Positions 17,356-25,392 of a stretch of DNA of 49,264 bases are shown here, piece by piece. This DNA is from a bacterium. Lineage in GTDB: Bacteria; SAR324; XYD2-FULL-50-16. The notes under the pieces are model-generated. The model searched no databases. It was not told where the DNA came from and was given only the letters and a program-made list of their open reading frames with translations. The translations under genes were made by a program, and so were the position numbers. The stretch spans positions 1 to 49,264 of the forward strand of contig JAHJRI010000217.1 in the NCBI GenBank assembly GCA_018830885.1, given 5' to 3'. Every line of letters starts with the position of its first letter. Positions within the stretch are counted from its first letter, which is position 1.

Positions 17356-19566
17356 ATGCTGAATTCGATCTCCTCTATAAAAGAAATTAAAAATCAGTCC
17401 CCTGAAGATCAGATGTATCTGCTGAAACTGATAGCACATCAAATGCTGGGGGCGAAATGGATGTACTACAGAAAGATCAAACAGGGTGATCAGGGTTTGA
17501 AGCTGTTCAGAGAAGCATCTCTTATGGAACAGATGAAAGCCACCCGTTCTGCATTGAGGTTTACGACAAAAAACACAAAAAAACTGTACCGCTTCGCTTA
17601 TCAGGAGTGTCTGAATGAAATCAAGAAATATGCCGGTATAAAGGAAGGATTTCCTGAACTCCCAGAATCAGAAGCAGGAGAGGAATTGCCCTCTTTGACC
17701 TCAGAATTCGATGCCGTCATCATATCATGGACCCCACTAAAATTTTTGAGCCCGGCACAGAAAATTCGGGACAAGGGAGCCGCCACGCAGCGTCACACCG
17801 AAGGGCTCATCGCTAAATTGTACTTCAAGGTCGCAGCCTATTATGCAATTCCGGAGAACTGGAACACAAGAAAACTGACCCTGTATTTACGCAAGATCAA
17901 CCGTGATTCAAGCCATCAGGAAATTGTGGCCGCCTTTGAACCCCTGAAGTCTGATCTGCAAACATTGAGTGAGATATACATCCCCTTCAAGTTTGGAAAA
18001 GCCTCTCTCTCAAAAGATATAGCATCTGATGTCGACGCATTTGACGATGCCATGAGCGTAGAGAGTTTTGAGTCTCAGATTCAGAACCTTTACTGGTATG
18101 ATTTTATCTATCAGGCTATCGAACTTTTTCTGATCCGTTATTACCTGACGCTGATCACCTCCACGGCATCCCTGGATGCAATCCAGTATATCACCAATAT
18201 TTTTGAACCGGCTCTGTCCAGGGCTGCAGAAAATCACGTGGTTTTCCTTGGCTCCTTTGAAACCGATCACTCGAAAAAGGCTTTTCGAGTTCCTTATCAG
18301 GAGTTTGTTCAAAAAAAACAGGAAGAACCCCTCAAAAAAAAGCTTAAAACCAAAGAGGGTATCTTTGAAAGCTATACCTACAACTTGCAGCTACTGGATA
18401 AACTCAAAATAAGTTTTGATCTCACAGGTCCGCCGGACAAAACCTCCAAATGGTGGGAATTTCTGGAGCAGTATATTTTGGCAATCGGTCGACCCATTAT
18501 CACCATTGACGAAGGCGATCCTCAAAACGATGAAATTGAAGCCTTCAACGAAGAGATGGACCGTATCATTGAACTGCCGACACGGCAATTTGTGTTCATG
18601 CAGCTCATGCGATCCCTGATAACCTATTCGACCAATAAACGACAGGCCAAATACAAGATCCTGGAACGCTTTAAACAGAGAATCAAATCGGAGTACGAAT
18701 TAGAAGTCAAGCGGGTAGAAGAGATGCGCAAGATGGCAGAGAAAAAGATCCGCGAGATGGAGAAAAAACTGGGGAAATACAAGCGTCTCAAGCAGGAAGA
18801 GACTGTTAATACAGTTTCAAAAGACATCGAAGCGTTTAAACAGAAACTGGAAGAGAAGATCAAGATCATCCGCCAGAACACCAAAAATGAATTGAACGCA
18901 CAAAAAGAAAGGCTGAATAGCCTTTTTGATGAGGTATCAAAGGAAAAAGCACTGAATTTGGCCATATCAGCCCGCTATCTCTTGGAAGCTGTCGAGAAGA
19001 TCGAACCTGGGGGAGAATTCCTGAGTACTTATCCGGAATTCATTGCCAAGGATATCGAGAGAAGTTATTCGAAGGACATGGAGCCTTTGTACAAAAACCT
19101 GTTTGACATCCTGAAACCCACACCACAGGAAAAACTACTGATTATTCAAGCTCTGGAAAAAAGCGGTGGCCTCGGCAGTATCAGACTCACGCTGGATGAA
19201 AATGATAAAGCCATTATGGAAAACGCTATTGAAGACTTGAAGCGTGAAATTGAAAAGGCTACACCCGATGTTTTCAGTAATAAGGTGATCTTTCAAACCC
19301 GTACCATTCCCATTGGAAATCTCCTTAATATGAGTTTGGACGGTCAAAGCCTGCACAATTTGCTGTGTCTAAAAATTGCATCACCTCAAAGTACGCAAAT
19401 GACAAACCTGAAAGCGGATACGATTCGGGCAATTGTTAATCTGAACAAAAAAATGAATCCGATGCCCAAAAACAGAATTATTCAACCCGGCAAAGAAAAG
19501 GATAAGATCTACGAAAAAAGAATCAACGCAGCTATGCTTGATAATATCCTGAACCAGATTCAATAG
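17356..19566 (+). CDS. large coiled-coil protein, unknown
   Basis: Cytosolic-looking protein of 736 residues that I do not recognise. The N-terminal 430 residues are mostly helical, with aromatic patches (AKWMYYRKI, NLYWYDFIYQAIELFLIRYYL) but no true membrane segment. Residues of about 436-532 form a long, highly charged coiled coil (ERFKQRIKSEYELEVKRVEE onward). The last 200 residues return to a globular alpha/beta pattern. There are no ATPase, nuclease or kinase motifs. Such architecture suits a scaffold or cytoskeleton-like protein, but that is speculation. It shares a likely transcript with the 98-residue protein before it; the exported pentapeptide-repeat protein begins 52 bases after its stop. 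Confidence 0.8.
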   Translation: MLNSISSIKEIKNQSPEDQMYLLKLIAHQMLGAKWMYYRKIKQGDQGLKLFREASLMEQMKATRSALRFTTKNTKKLYRFAYQECLNEIKKYAGIKEGFPELPESEAGEELPSLTSEFDAVIISWTPLKFLSPAQKIRDKGAATQRHTEGLIAKLYFKVAAYYAIPENWNTRKLTLYLRKINRDSSHQEIVAAFEPLKSDLQTLSEIYIPFKFGKASLSKDIASDVDAFDDAMSVESFESQIQNLYWYDFIYQAIELFLIRYYLTLITSTASLDAIQYITNIFEPALSRAAENHVVFLGSFETDHSKKAFRVPYQEFVQKKQEEPLKKKLKTKEGIFESYTYNLQLLDKLKISFDLTGPPDKTSKWWEFLEQYILAIGRPIITIDEGDPQNDEIEAFNEEMDRIIELPTRQFVFMQLMRSLITYSTNKRQAKYKILERFKQRIKSEYELEVKRVEEMRKMAEKKIREMEKKLGKYKRLKQEETVNTVSKDIEAFKQKLEEKIKIIRQNTKNELNAQKERLNSLFDEVSKEKALNLAISARYLLEAVEKIEPGGEFLSTYPEFIAKDIERSYSKDMEPLYKNLFDILKPTPQEKLLIIQALEKSGGLGSIRLTLDENDKAIMENAIEDLKREIEKATPDVFSNKVIFQTRTIPIGNLLNMSLDGQSLHNLLCLKIASPQSTQMTNLKADTIRAIVNLNKKMNPMPKNRIIQPGKEKDKIYEKRINAAMLDNILNQIQ

Positions 19567-19618
19567 ACGGCACTATGATGCGAGACGATTAACGTATCAG
19601 CTATTTGTGGAGACCCAC

Positions 19619-20002
19619 GTGATTAAAAAAATCCTCATTGCGCTTTTTCCAGTTCTGCTCCTGACTGGCGGAACGCTGTCCCTGTCGGCCTATGACAGCA
19701 GCAGTCGGTTGAAAGCCCTGGAAGAATTCAATGTCAAGAAAAACGCCTATCGCCTGATCAGAACTAAAAGCTGTCCCAAATGCTATCTGGTAAACGCAAA
19801 GCTATCGAATATGGATTTGACCGGGGCCAATCTGCAGGAAGCAAACCTGATAGGTGCCACATTTGTCCGGACGACCCTCCTGGGGGCAAATCTGAAAGGA
19901 GCAAGAATTGCCGGGGCGAATTTTTCAGGCGCACAGTGGCAGGATGGATCCATCTGCCAGCCTAGATCCATCGGACAATGCATCCGAAAAGAGACTGAAT
20001 AG
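19619..20002 (+). CDS. exported pentapeptide-repeat protein
   Basis: Protein of 127 residues with a signal peptide (ILIALFPVLLLTGGTLSLSA). After a short linker with a Cys-x-x-Cys (KSCPKCYL) come about eight pentapeptide units of the A(D/N)LXX type, such as NMDLTGANLQEANLIGATF and ANLKGARIAGANFSGAQW, which fold into a right-handed beta helix. Two more Cys near the end may form a disulphide. I chose the GTG at 19619 because GGAG is 7 bases upstream; an in-frame GTG at 19607 is the alternative. A 16-base tandem duplication covers the stop codon (19988-20019). Role unknown; exported pentapeptide proteins of this small type are common but uncharacterised. Confidence 0.8.
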   Translation: MIKKILIALFPVLLLTGGTLSLSAYDSSSRLKALEEFNVKKNAYRLIRTKSCPKCYLVNAKLSNMDLTGANLQEANLIGATFVRTTLLGANLKGARIAGANFSGAQWQDGSICQPRSIGQCIRKETE

Positions 20003-20019
20003 TAAAGAGACTGAATAGT
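19988..20019. repeat. 16-bp perfect tandem duplication over a stop codon
   Basis: The unit AAAGAGACTGAATAGT occurs twice without a gap, at 19988-20003 and 20004-20019. The first copy contains the stop of the pentapeptide-repeat gene, so the second copy lies outside the reading frame and does not alter the protein. It looks like a recent replication-slippage event. Confidence 0.85.
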
Positions 20020-20046
20020 AATTGGCGGAAGGCCTGTTAATCTCTG

Positions 20047-20970
20047 TCATTCATCATAACCGAATTCAGAAAGTCTTCGCGGATTATTGACCCAGTTTTT
20101 TGCGGTTTTGACATGGAGGGATAAAAACACTTTTGCGCCCAGGAGACGCTCGATTTTGATCCGGGCGTTCTGCCCCACCTTCTTCAGCATGGTTGCCTTC
20201 TCCCCGATGATAATCTTCTTGTGGGACGCCTTTTCAACGTGGATCGTCGCAAAAATACGGATCAGCTTTTCCTCTTCCTTGAAAGCCTCTATATGCACAG
20301 CGACACCATAGGGAATCTCTTGAAAACAAAGTCTCATGATCTGTTCCCGAACCAACTCCCCCACTATTTCTCTTTCCGGTGTATCAGTCATCTGATCCAT
20401 TGGGAAGTAAGGGACCCCCACAGGCAGGTACTTCGTGAAAAATCCCTTCAGTATCTCCACGCCCGTTCCTTTTAACGCACTGACCGGAACTGTTTCAGCA
20501 AACGGGTAAGCCTCATTAAGCAGAACAATCGATTCCAGGATCTCCTCTTTCCGGCTGAGATCGATCTTATTGATAACCAGTATGGTTTTCACAGACGAAG
20601 CCGCCAAGTGCTCTAGAACGAGCAGATCGTCTCTTGAAATGACCTGCTGCCCCTTCCTGATGGGCTCAGTAAGAAAGAAAACCAAGTCCGAATCGCGAAC
20701 CGACTGCACAGCATAGCTGACAATGCGACGATGAAGCTCATTTCTGGGTGGATGAATGCCGGGGGTATCTAGGATCACTGCCTGATATAGCTCATCAGAG
20801 ATAATGCCCCGAATCCGGTTTCGGGTTGTCTGTGGCTTATCCGCTGTTATTGAGATATACTGCCCTATCAATCGGTTAAGTAGGGTGGATTTTCCCACGT
20901 TCGGTTTGCCCAACAGCGTGACAAATCCTGATTTAAAATCGGGTGATGGCATTGTTTGATCAACAGGCAT
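20047..20970 (-). CDS. era: GTPase Era
   Basis: Essential GTPase that binds 16S rRNA near its 3' end and assists 30S subunit maturation. The 307-residue length is normal. The G domain shows G1 GKPNVGKST at 21-29, the switch I TTRNRIRG, G3 DTPGIHPPR and G4 NKIDLS. The C-terminal KH domain follows (KKIIIGEKATMLKKVGQNAR, ending in VKTAKNWVNNPRRLSEFGY). The gene converges on the pentapeptide-repeat gene and diverges from the tRNA/rpmG operon. The start at 20970 (MPVDQTMPSPDFKSG) may be six residues too long; Met7 is the alternative. Confidence 0.97.
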   Translation of the reverse strand: MPVDQTMPSPDFKSGFVTLLGKPNVGKSTLLNRLIGQYISITADKPQTTRNRIRGIISDELYQAVILDTPGIHPPRNELHRRIVSYAVQSVRDSDLVFFLTEPIRKGQQVISRDDLLVLEHLAASSVKTILVINKIDLSRKEEILESIVLLNEAYPFAETVPVSALKGTGVEILKGFFTKYLPVGVPYFPMDQMTDTPEREIVGELVREQIMRLCFQEIPYGVAVHIEAFKEEEKLIRIFATIHVEKASHKKIIIGEKATMLKKVGQNARIKIERLLGAKVFLSLHVKTAKNWVNNPRRLSEFGYDE

Positions 20971-21313
20971 GTCTTGTCAGCGATTCTGGTTTCAAGAAAA
21001 AGATGAACCCTGCCGATTGATTGGTGTTTCGCTAAATCGGGAGTTTTCAACCTCTGGTCATTATTCTATTCATGCTACTGTATGTTCATCACCGATGTCC
21101 ACCATCACCTCCAAATCCCGGGAATGGTCTGCCATAGTAATCTGAAACCGTAACAAAATAGCATAGCATTATTCAATACAGATTTCTTCATCCCTCAATC
21201 CTGATGGTTTTGAGAATTAGATATTTATCCCAAAGTATTCAGTGAATTTTGAATTATTTATATTGACATTATTCCGGTGCTATTTTAGATTGGTACTTTT
21301 ACATTAGAAAAAA
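20971..21313. other. divergent region between era and the tRNA operon
   Basis: No gene. The right end carries the promoter listed at 21263-21291. The rest should contain the era promoter on the minus strand, but I see no convincing hexamer pair for it. Confidence 0.4.
21263..21291 (+). promoter_or_regulatory. promoter of the tRNA-rpmG-secE-nusG operon
   Basis: Consensus -35 TTGACA at 21263-21268, a 17-base spacer and a -10 TAGATT (4 of 6) at 21286-21291. The predicted transcription start near 21298 leaves about 15 bases of leader before the first tRNA. The perfect -35 fits a stable-RNA promoter. Confidence 0.7.
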
Positions 21314-21389
21314 GCTGGCTTAGCTCAGTTGGTAGAGCAGCTGATTTGTAATCAGCAGGTCGGGAGTTCGAACCCTCCAGCCAGCACCA
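21314..21389 (+). tRNA. tRNA-Thr(TGT)
   Basis: Full 76-base cloverleaf with encoded CCA. The acceptor GCTGGCT pairs with AGCCAGC, the discriminator is A, and the T-arm carries GTTCGAACC. The anticodon loop TTTGTAA reads TGT, Thr. First gene of the operon. Confidence 0.97.
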
Positions 21390-21405
21390 CCTTTTTTTTA
21401 TCAGC

Positions 21406-21490
21406 GGGGAGATTCCCGAGCGGCCAAAGGGAACAGACTGTAAATCTGTCGGCTCAGCCTTCGGAGGTTCGAATCCTCCTCTCCCCACCA
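21406..21490 (+). tRNA. tRNA-Tyr(GTA)
   Basis: 85-base type II tRNA with a long variable arm (CGGCTCAGCCTTCG), as expected for Tyr. The acceptor GGGGAGA pairs with TCTCCCC, the anticodon loop CTGTAAA reads GTA, and CCA is encoded. It lies 16 bases after tRNA-Thr(TGT). Confidence 0.97.
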
Positions 21491-21515
21491 AATATTTCGT
21501 GCAAAGCTATCCAGG

Positions 21516-21590
21516 GCCCGGGTAGCTCAGTGGTAGAGCGCTTCCTTGGTAAGGAAGAGGTCGGCAGTTCAATCCTGCTCCCGGGCTCCA
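21516..21590 (+). tRNA. tRNA-Thr(GGT)
   Basis: 75-base cloverleaf with encoded CCA. The acceptor GCCCGGG pairs with CCCGGGC, and the anticodon loop TTGGTAA reads GGT, Thr. The discriminator is T rather than the A of E. coli tRNA-Thr. A tRNA-Gly(TCC), found between Tyr and Thr in the E. coli cluster, is absent. Confidence 0.96.
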
Positions 21591-21606
21591 TAGAGGATAC
21601 AAAAAT

Positions 21607-21756
21607 ATGAGAGATATCGTTCAGCTTCAGTGTACTGAATGCAAGCGAAAGAATTACAGTACAACGCGCAACAAGAAGGCAAAACCGACTAAAATGAACA
21701 TCAAGAAGTACTGTCGATTTGACCGTAAGCATACCGAACACAAAGAGGTCAAGTAA
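21607..21756 (+). CDS. rpmG: 50S ribosomal protein L33
   Basis: 49-residue ribosomal protein of the large subunit, starting MRDIVQLQCTEC. The zinc-ribbon form is partly degenerate. Cys9 and Cys12 (CTEC) and Cys36 (KYCRF) are present, but the fourth ligand position is Asp39 (YCRFDRKHT) instead of Cys. The end KHTEHKEVK is typical of L33. The gene is shorter than the usual ORF cut-off. It sits between tRNA-Thr(GGT) and tRNA-Trp, the order seen in many bacteria, though tuf is usually there too. Its stop is 4 bases before tRNA-Trp, so it must be processed from a tRNA-containing transcript. Confidence 0.95.
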   Translation: MRDIVQLQCTECKRKNYSTTRNKKAKPTKMNIKKYCRFDRKHTEHKEVK

Positions 21757-21760
21757 GTGT

Positions 21761-21837
21761 AGGCCAGTAGCTCCAATTGGCAGAGCATCGGTCTCCAAAA
21801 CCGGTTGTTGTGGGTTCGAATCCCTCCTGGCCTGCCA
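21761..21837 (+). tRNA. tRNA-Trp(CCA)
   Basis: 77-base cloverleaf with encoded CCA. The acceptor AGGCCAG pairs with CTGGCCT, the discriminator is G, and the anticodon loop CTCCAAA reads CCA, Trp. It precedes secE, as in the conserved tRNA-Trp-secE-nusG arrangement. Confidence 0.97.
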
Positions 21838-21886
21838 TTCTGTGTCGAAGTTTCACTGTCTCTAAATATTTGCCAATATACAGTCA

Positions 21887-22072
21887 ATGTTCAAAAGATT
21901 CAGAAAGTTTATCTCTGACGTAAAAGCAGAGTTTAAAAAAGTCACATGGCCGACAAGGGAACAAACACTGAAACAGACCGGCGTTGTTCTGGTCATTGTG
22001 GCGTTGACAGGCATATTTTTAGGCATGGTGGATTTTGGGTTGTCTGGCTTGGTTAAAATGATCATTGGGTAA
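21887..22072 (+). CDS. secE: protein translocase subunit SecE
   Basis: Single-span SecE of 61 residues, the short form found outside the enteric bacteria. SecE clamps SecY in the SecYEG export channel of the inner membrane. The conserved cytosolic stretch KAEFKKVTWPTREQTLKQT is complete, followed by one membrane segment (VVLVIVALTGIFLGMVDFGL). It lies between tRNA-Trp and nusG; the nusG start is 7 bases after the secE stop. Confidence 0.96.
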   Translation: MFKRFRKFISDVKAEFKKVTWPTREQTLKQTGVVLVIVALTGIFLGMVDFGLSGLVKMIIG

Positions 22073-22079
22073 AACTGAC

Positions 22080-22622
22080 ATGTTGGATGAAACCAATTGG
22101 TATATTCTTCAGGCATACGCAGGTTTTGAGCAAAAGGTAAAACTGCTGATTGAAAAGCAGCTCAAAGCGCGTAAGATGGAATCCCTGGTCGAAGAGATCT
22201 TTATACCGTCTGAGGAAGTAACAACCAAGAAGAAAGGAAAAACCCGGACAAGTCAGGTGACCTATTTTCCTGGATACATTCTGATCAAAATGAAGCTGAC
22301 CGATGACCTGTGGCATGTCTTATGTGATATTCCGCGGGTCTCAGGGTTCGTCGGCGGAGACCAGAAAAACCCGCTGCCGGTTCCAGAAAAGGAGCTGGCT
22401 GATATTAGAGAACAGATCCAAAGCGGAGTAAAGCAAGCCGAAATTGATTCAACCTTTTCAGCTGGACAGAATGTTGTTGTGATTGAAGGTCCCTTTGCCG
22501 AGTTTAACGGGGTTATCGACACTGTTGATCGTGAGCACAACAAACTGATCGTGCTGGTCAGCATTTTCGGTAGAGCAACCCCGTTGGAACTGGACTTTGA
22601 CAAGGTCAGACTGGCAACCTGA
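22080..22622 (+). CDS. nusG: transcription termination/antitermination protein NusG
   Basis: 180-residue NusG, which binds RNA polymerase, reduces pausing, assists Rho and links transcription to the ribosome. The NGN domain begins NWYILQAYAGFEQKVK and includes VTYFPGYILIKM. The KOW domain is at the end (FSAGQNVVVIEGPFAEFNG). I chose the ATG at 22080 (MLDETNWYI); a TTG at 22065, overlapping the secE end, would add five residues. It belongs to the tRNA-rpmG-secE-nusG-rplK-rplA operon. Confidence 0.97.
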   Translation: MLDETNWYILQAYAGFEQKVKLLIEKQLKARKMESLVEEIFIPSEEVTTKKKGKTRTSQVTYFPGYILIKMKLTDDLWHVLCDIPRVSGFVGGDQKNPLPVPEKELADIREQIQSGVKQAEIDSTFSAGQNVVVIEGPFAEFNGVIDTVDREHNKLIVLVSIFGRATPLELDFDKVRLAT

Positions 22623-22714
22623 TCGCTGATAAACAGCAGATGGTGGAAAAGAGGATACCCGTAACCACAAAGCAACAATTCATCTTCAATCTATAAGAGG
22701 CTTAAAGTTAAGTA

Positions 22715-23134
22715 ATGGCAAAAAAAGTAATGGCGCTCATCAAGCTGCAGGTGCCTGCTGGCAAGGCTAACCCAGCACCGCCCATCGGTCCGGCACTGGG
22801 ACAGCATGGTGTCAACATCATGGAGTTCTGTAAGAGCTTTAATTCCAAAACCCAGAAGGATGAAGGCATGATCATTCCGGTTGTCATTACCGTCTATGCG
22901 GATCGCTCCTTCAGCTTCATCACCAAGACACCGCCTGCGGCCAACCTGTTGAAAAAAGCGCTTGGATTGAACAAAGCATCCGCGCAACCCAACCGGATCA
23001 AGGTCGGAAGAGTGACAGAGCAACAACTGGAAGAGATTGCACAGATCAAGATGCCGGATCTGAACTGTTATGATATTAAGGCTGCAAAGGAACTGATTCG
23101 TGGTACGGCAAAAAGCATGGGCATAGAAGTATAA
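22715..23134 (+). CDS. rplK: 50S ribosomal protein L11
   Basis: 139-residue L11 of the GTPase-associated centre, which binds 23S rRNA with L10 and takes part in translation-factor action and the stringent response. It opens [20 protein letters not shown] and contains the Pro-rich [19 protein letters not shown] and the C-terminal RNA-binding domain ending [17 protein letters not shown]. It is 92 bases after nusG. A GTGG/CCAC pair at 22643-22668 in that gap could belong to an L1-binding autoregulatory site, but the match is too weak to list. Confidence 0.98.
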   Translation: MAKKVMALIKLQVPAGKANPAPPIGPALGQHGVNIMEFCKSFNSKTQKDEGMIIPVVITVYADRSFSFITKTPPAANLLKKALGLNKASAQPNRIKVGRVTEQQLEEIAQIKMPDLNCYDIKAAKELIRGTAKSMGIEV

Positions 23135-23200
23135 GCAGTGCCTGCATATAGAAAAAAAAGCTGATATATAAGAATATTTGATAACATATTAGGTACTATC

Positions 23201-23893
23201 ATGACAACAGTATCCAAAAGAGCAAAAGAGTGGAAAAAAGAAATTGATCGACTGAAAAAGTACGATCTGATGGAAGCCATTCAACTGGTCAAGAAATATG
23301 CTAAAGCTAAATTCGACGAGAGAGTGGATGTCGCTATTCGACTTGGCATTGACCCCCGTAAATCGGATCAGATGGTAAGGGGAAGCTGCAGCCTGCCAAA
23401 CGGTACGGGTAAAGTTGTTCGTATTCTGGTTTTTGCAAAAGGGGAGAAGGAAAAAGAAGCCCTGGATGCCGGGGCGGATTATGCCGGTGGTGATGAATTG
23501 GTGGCAAAAATTAAGGAAGGCTGGCTTGAATTTGATCGGGTCATCGCAACACCGGATATGATGGCTGTTGTTGGTAAAATCGGGAAAATTCTTGGGCCAC
23601 GAGGGCTGATGCCCAATCCCAAGGTTGGAACGGTTACTCAGGCTGTCGGTGAGACGGTTAAACTGGTCAAGCAGGGCCAGGTGCAGTTCAAAACGGACAA
23701 AGGAGCAAATATCCAGGCAATGGCAGGGTTAGCATCCTTTTCAGATGAAGCGCTTTTGGAAAATATCAGAGCTTTTTACGACAGTCTGATAAAACTGAAA
23801 CCTGCTACAGCGAAGGGGACCTATATTCGTAATATCGCCATTTCCAGCACTCAGGGCCCCGGCGTCAGGGTTGACCCCAATTTCTTCAAGTAG
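23201..23893 (+). CDS. rplA: 50S ribosomal protein L1
   Basis: 230-residue L1 of the mobile stalk around the E site; in other bacteria it also represses its own operon. Conserved elements are [37 protein letters not shown] and GNIA-like [17 protein letters not shown] at the end. Normal family length. It is followed by a long leader before rplJ, so the L11-L1 and L10-L12 pairs may be separate or partly separate units, as in E. coli. Confidence 0.98.
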   Translation: MTTVSKRAKEWKKEIDRLKKYDLMEAIQLVKKYAKAKFDERVDVAIRLGIDPRKSDQMVRGSCSLPNGTGKVVRILVFAKGEKEKEALDAGADYAGGDELVAKIKEGWLEFDRVIATPDMMAVVGKIGKILGPRGLMPNPKVGTVTQAVGETVKLVKQGQVQFKTDKGANIQAMAGLASFSDEALLENIRAFYDSLIKLKPATAKGTYIRNIAISSTQGPGVRVDPNFFK

Positions 23894-24352
23894 TTTTTTG
23901 CAGCGGACTTCAGGAAGATATAGACTCACATTCTATTCTGAAGCCCGGCTGTGTGAGTAAGAAATTTCTGGCTGTGCCGGCAAAACAGAAAAAAAGGAGC
24001 ACGAGAAGTAAGTTTAAAGAAAATAACATAAAAATCCGTAGTTTATCGAAGATAGCTGGAGCCGCCAGGCTTAAACAATCCCGCTGAGATGAGATCGGTT
24101 AGAGCCCACATTGTTGTTACCCTCCGCATCTTCGGCATATTCAAGTATAAATTCAAAGACCCGCCCCAATGAGGTCTGATTCATTGTCTGTATTACACAA
24201 GCAGGTAAATGAAAGTTGGAAACCCGGAAACAGGAATCATTCGTTTCTGACGCCTGTTTGGTGACCCGCTTTGATTGTCAGCAGACATTTATACCATTTT
24301 ACGCAAAACAGTGATTATTCCTGAATAACCGCTGTGATTACTGGAGAATTAA
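23894..24352 (+). promoter_or_regulatory. 459-base rplJ leader region
   Basis: Non-coding region between rplA and rplJ. It contains an inverted repeat ACTCACA 23924-23930 with TGTGAGT 23952-23958, whose loop CCGGC (23945-23949) could instead pair with GCCGG at 23976-23980, giving two exclusive folds. The L10 leader element is listed separately at 24045-24105. A promoter is likely here, but I find no convincing hexamer pair. Confidence 0.5.
24045..24105 (+). promoter_or_regulatory. ribosomal protein L10 leader (autogenous control site)
   Basis: The stretch from 24047 resembles the bacterial L10 leader, where the L10-L12 complex binds to shut down rplJL translation. Core features are GAAGATAGC, an inner hairpin AGCC-GCCA-GGCT (24060-24071), the following TTAAAC, then CCCGCTGAGATGAGATC. 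AGC (24054-24056) pairs with GCT (24083-24085) and GG with CC, and the purine-rich GAGATGAG fits the kink-turn side. About 250 bases separate it from the rplJ start. Recognised by eye, not by a covariance model. Confidence 0.65.
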
Positions 24353-24880
24353 ATGGACAAAGCCACAAAAGAACTTCTGGTGAAAGAATTCAATGAGATT
24401 TTTTCATCTGCGGTAACTGGCGTATTGGTTGATTACAAAGGGTCGACAGTGGAAGAACTGACGAACCTGAGAAAAACGCTATACGGCAAAAGCAGCCGCA
24501 TGCGAATTGTTAAAAACACGCTGGCAAAGCTGGCTGTTGAGGGGACCCCTTTTGAGGGGCTCAGTGAATACTTCAAAGAAACCAGAGCGCTGGTTTACAG
24601 CAGTGAAGATCCTGCTGCGCCAGCCAAGATTATATCTGATGAGGTTGAAAAGAACGACAATTTGAAGCTGGTAGCCGGAGTCCTGGTATCCAGCGGAAAA
24701 GGGGAAGTTCTCGATTCAAGCGCCGTCAAGGCTCTGGGCAATCTGCCCAGCAAAGAAGAGTTGCTGGTTAAACTCCTGTTTGTCATGAATGCGCCGGTAA
24801 CCAATTTTGTACGCGTTTTAAATGAGGTTCCAAGCAGCTTTGTACGTGCTTTACAGTCCATTGCTGATTCAAAGGAATAA
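24353..24880 (+). CDS. rplJ: 50S ribosomal protein L10
   Basis: 175-residue L10, the base of the L7/L12 stalk and, with L12, the repressor of its own operon. The N-terminal rRNA-binding part has ELLVKEFNEIFSSAVTGVLVDYKG and LRKTLYGKSSRMRIVKNTLAKLA. The C-terminal helix that binds L12 dimers ends RVLNEVPSSFVRALQSIADSKE. GGAGAA lies 7 bases before the ATG. It has its own leader with an L10-type site. Confidence 0.98.
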   Translation: MDKATKELLVKEFNEIFSSAVTGVLVDYKGSTVEELTNLRKTLYGKSSRMRIVKNTLAKLAVEGTPFEGLSEYFKETRALVYSSEDPAAPAKIISDEVEKNDNLKLVAGVLVSSGKGEVLDSSAVKALGNLPSKEELLVKLLFVMNAPVTNFVRVLNEVPSSFVRALQSIADSKE

Positions 24881-24904
24881 AACATCATCTATTAGGAGAG
24901 AAAA

Positions 24905-25297
24905 ATGTCTGATATTACAAAAGATCAAGTAATCGATTTTATTGCTAACATGTCCGTTCTTGAACTGTCGCAGATGGTAAAAGAACTGGAAGAGAAATTT
25001 GGTGTCAGCGCAGCCGCAGCTGCTATTGCTGCTCCTGCTGCAGCTGTTGGCGGTGGCAGTGCTGAAGCGGCCGAAGAACAAACGGAATTTGATGTTATCA
25101 TGACATCATTTGGTGAAAAGAAAATTAACGTGATCAAGGAAGTGCGTGCAATCACCGGTCTGGGGCTGAAAGAGGCCAAAGAACTGGTTGAATCTGCCGG
25201 CGCTGCCTGCAAGGTAAAGGAAGGTATAACCAAGGCAGAGGCCACAGAAGTTGCCAAGAAGCTAACAGAAGCTGGCGCGACGGCAGAAGTCAAATAG
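24905..25297 (+). CDS. rplL: 50S ribosomal protein L7/L12
   Basis: 130-residue stalk protein that recruits translational GTPases. It has the N-terminal dimerisation helices ([22 protein letters not shown]), an Ala/Gly-rich hinge (about residues 38-58) and the C-terminal domain with [20 protein letters not shown] and [12 protein letters not shown] good ribosome-binding site (AGGAGAG) precedes the ATG. It is the last gene of the operon here: rpoB and rpoC, which follow rplL in most bacteria, are not present, and a convergent J-domain gene lies downstream instead. Confidence 0.98.
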   Translation: MSDITKDQVIDFIANMSVLELSQMVKELEEKFGVSAAAAAIAAPAAAVGGGSAEAAEEQTEFDVIMTSFGEKKINVIKEVRAITGLGLKEAKELVESAGAACKVKEGITKAEATEVAKKLTEAGATAEVK

Positions 25298-25315
25298 AGT
25301 TCGATAACTCACAAC

Positions 25316-25344
25316 GCAAACGAGACTGATCAGGTTTCGTTTGC
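25316..25344. terminator. hairpin after rplL, possible terminator
   Basis: GCAAACGA (25316-25323) and TCGTTTGC (25337-25344) form a perfect 8-bp stem with a 13-base loop, 18 bases after the rplL stop and before the convergent J-domain gene. No T-run follows on either strand. It may end or protect the ribosomal-protein transcript rather than act as a classic intrinsic terminator. Confidence 0.45.
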
Positions 25345-25392
25345 ACCACCCTCCCCCATTATACAGCTCTCCAGCAAGTAATCGACGGACAC

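Noticed and set aside
21285..21887. Several open frames over the tRNA block on both strands
   Set aside because: They are read through tRNA sequence; the cloverleaf structures explain the region.
22643..22668. GTGG/CCAC pair before rplK as an L1-binding autoregulatory site
   Set aside because: Only four base pairs, and the consensus around it is too weak.
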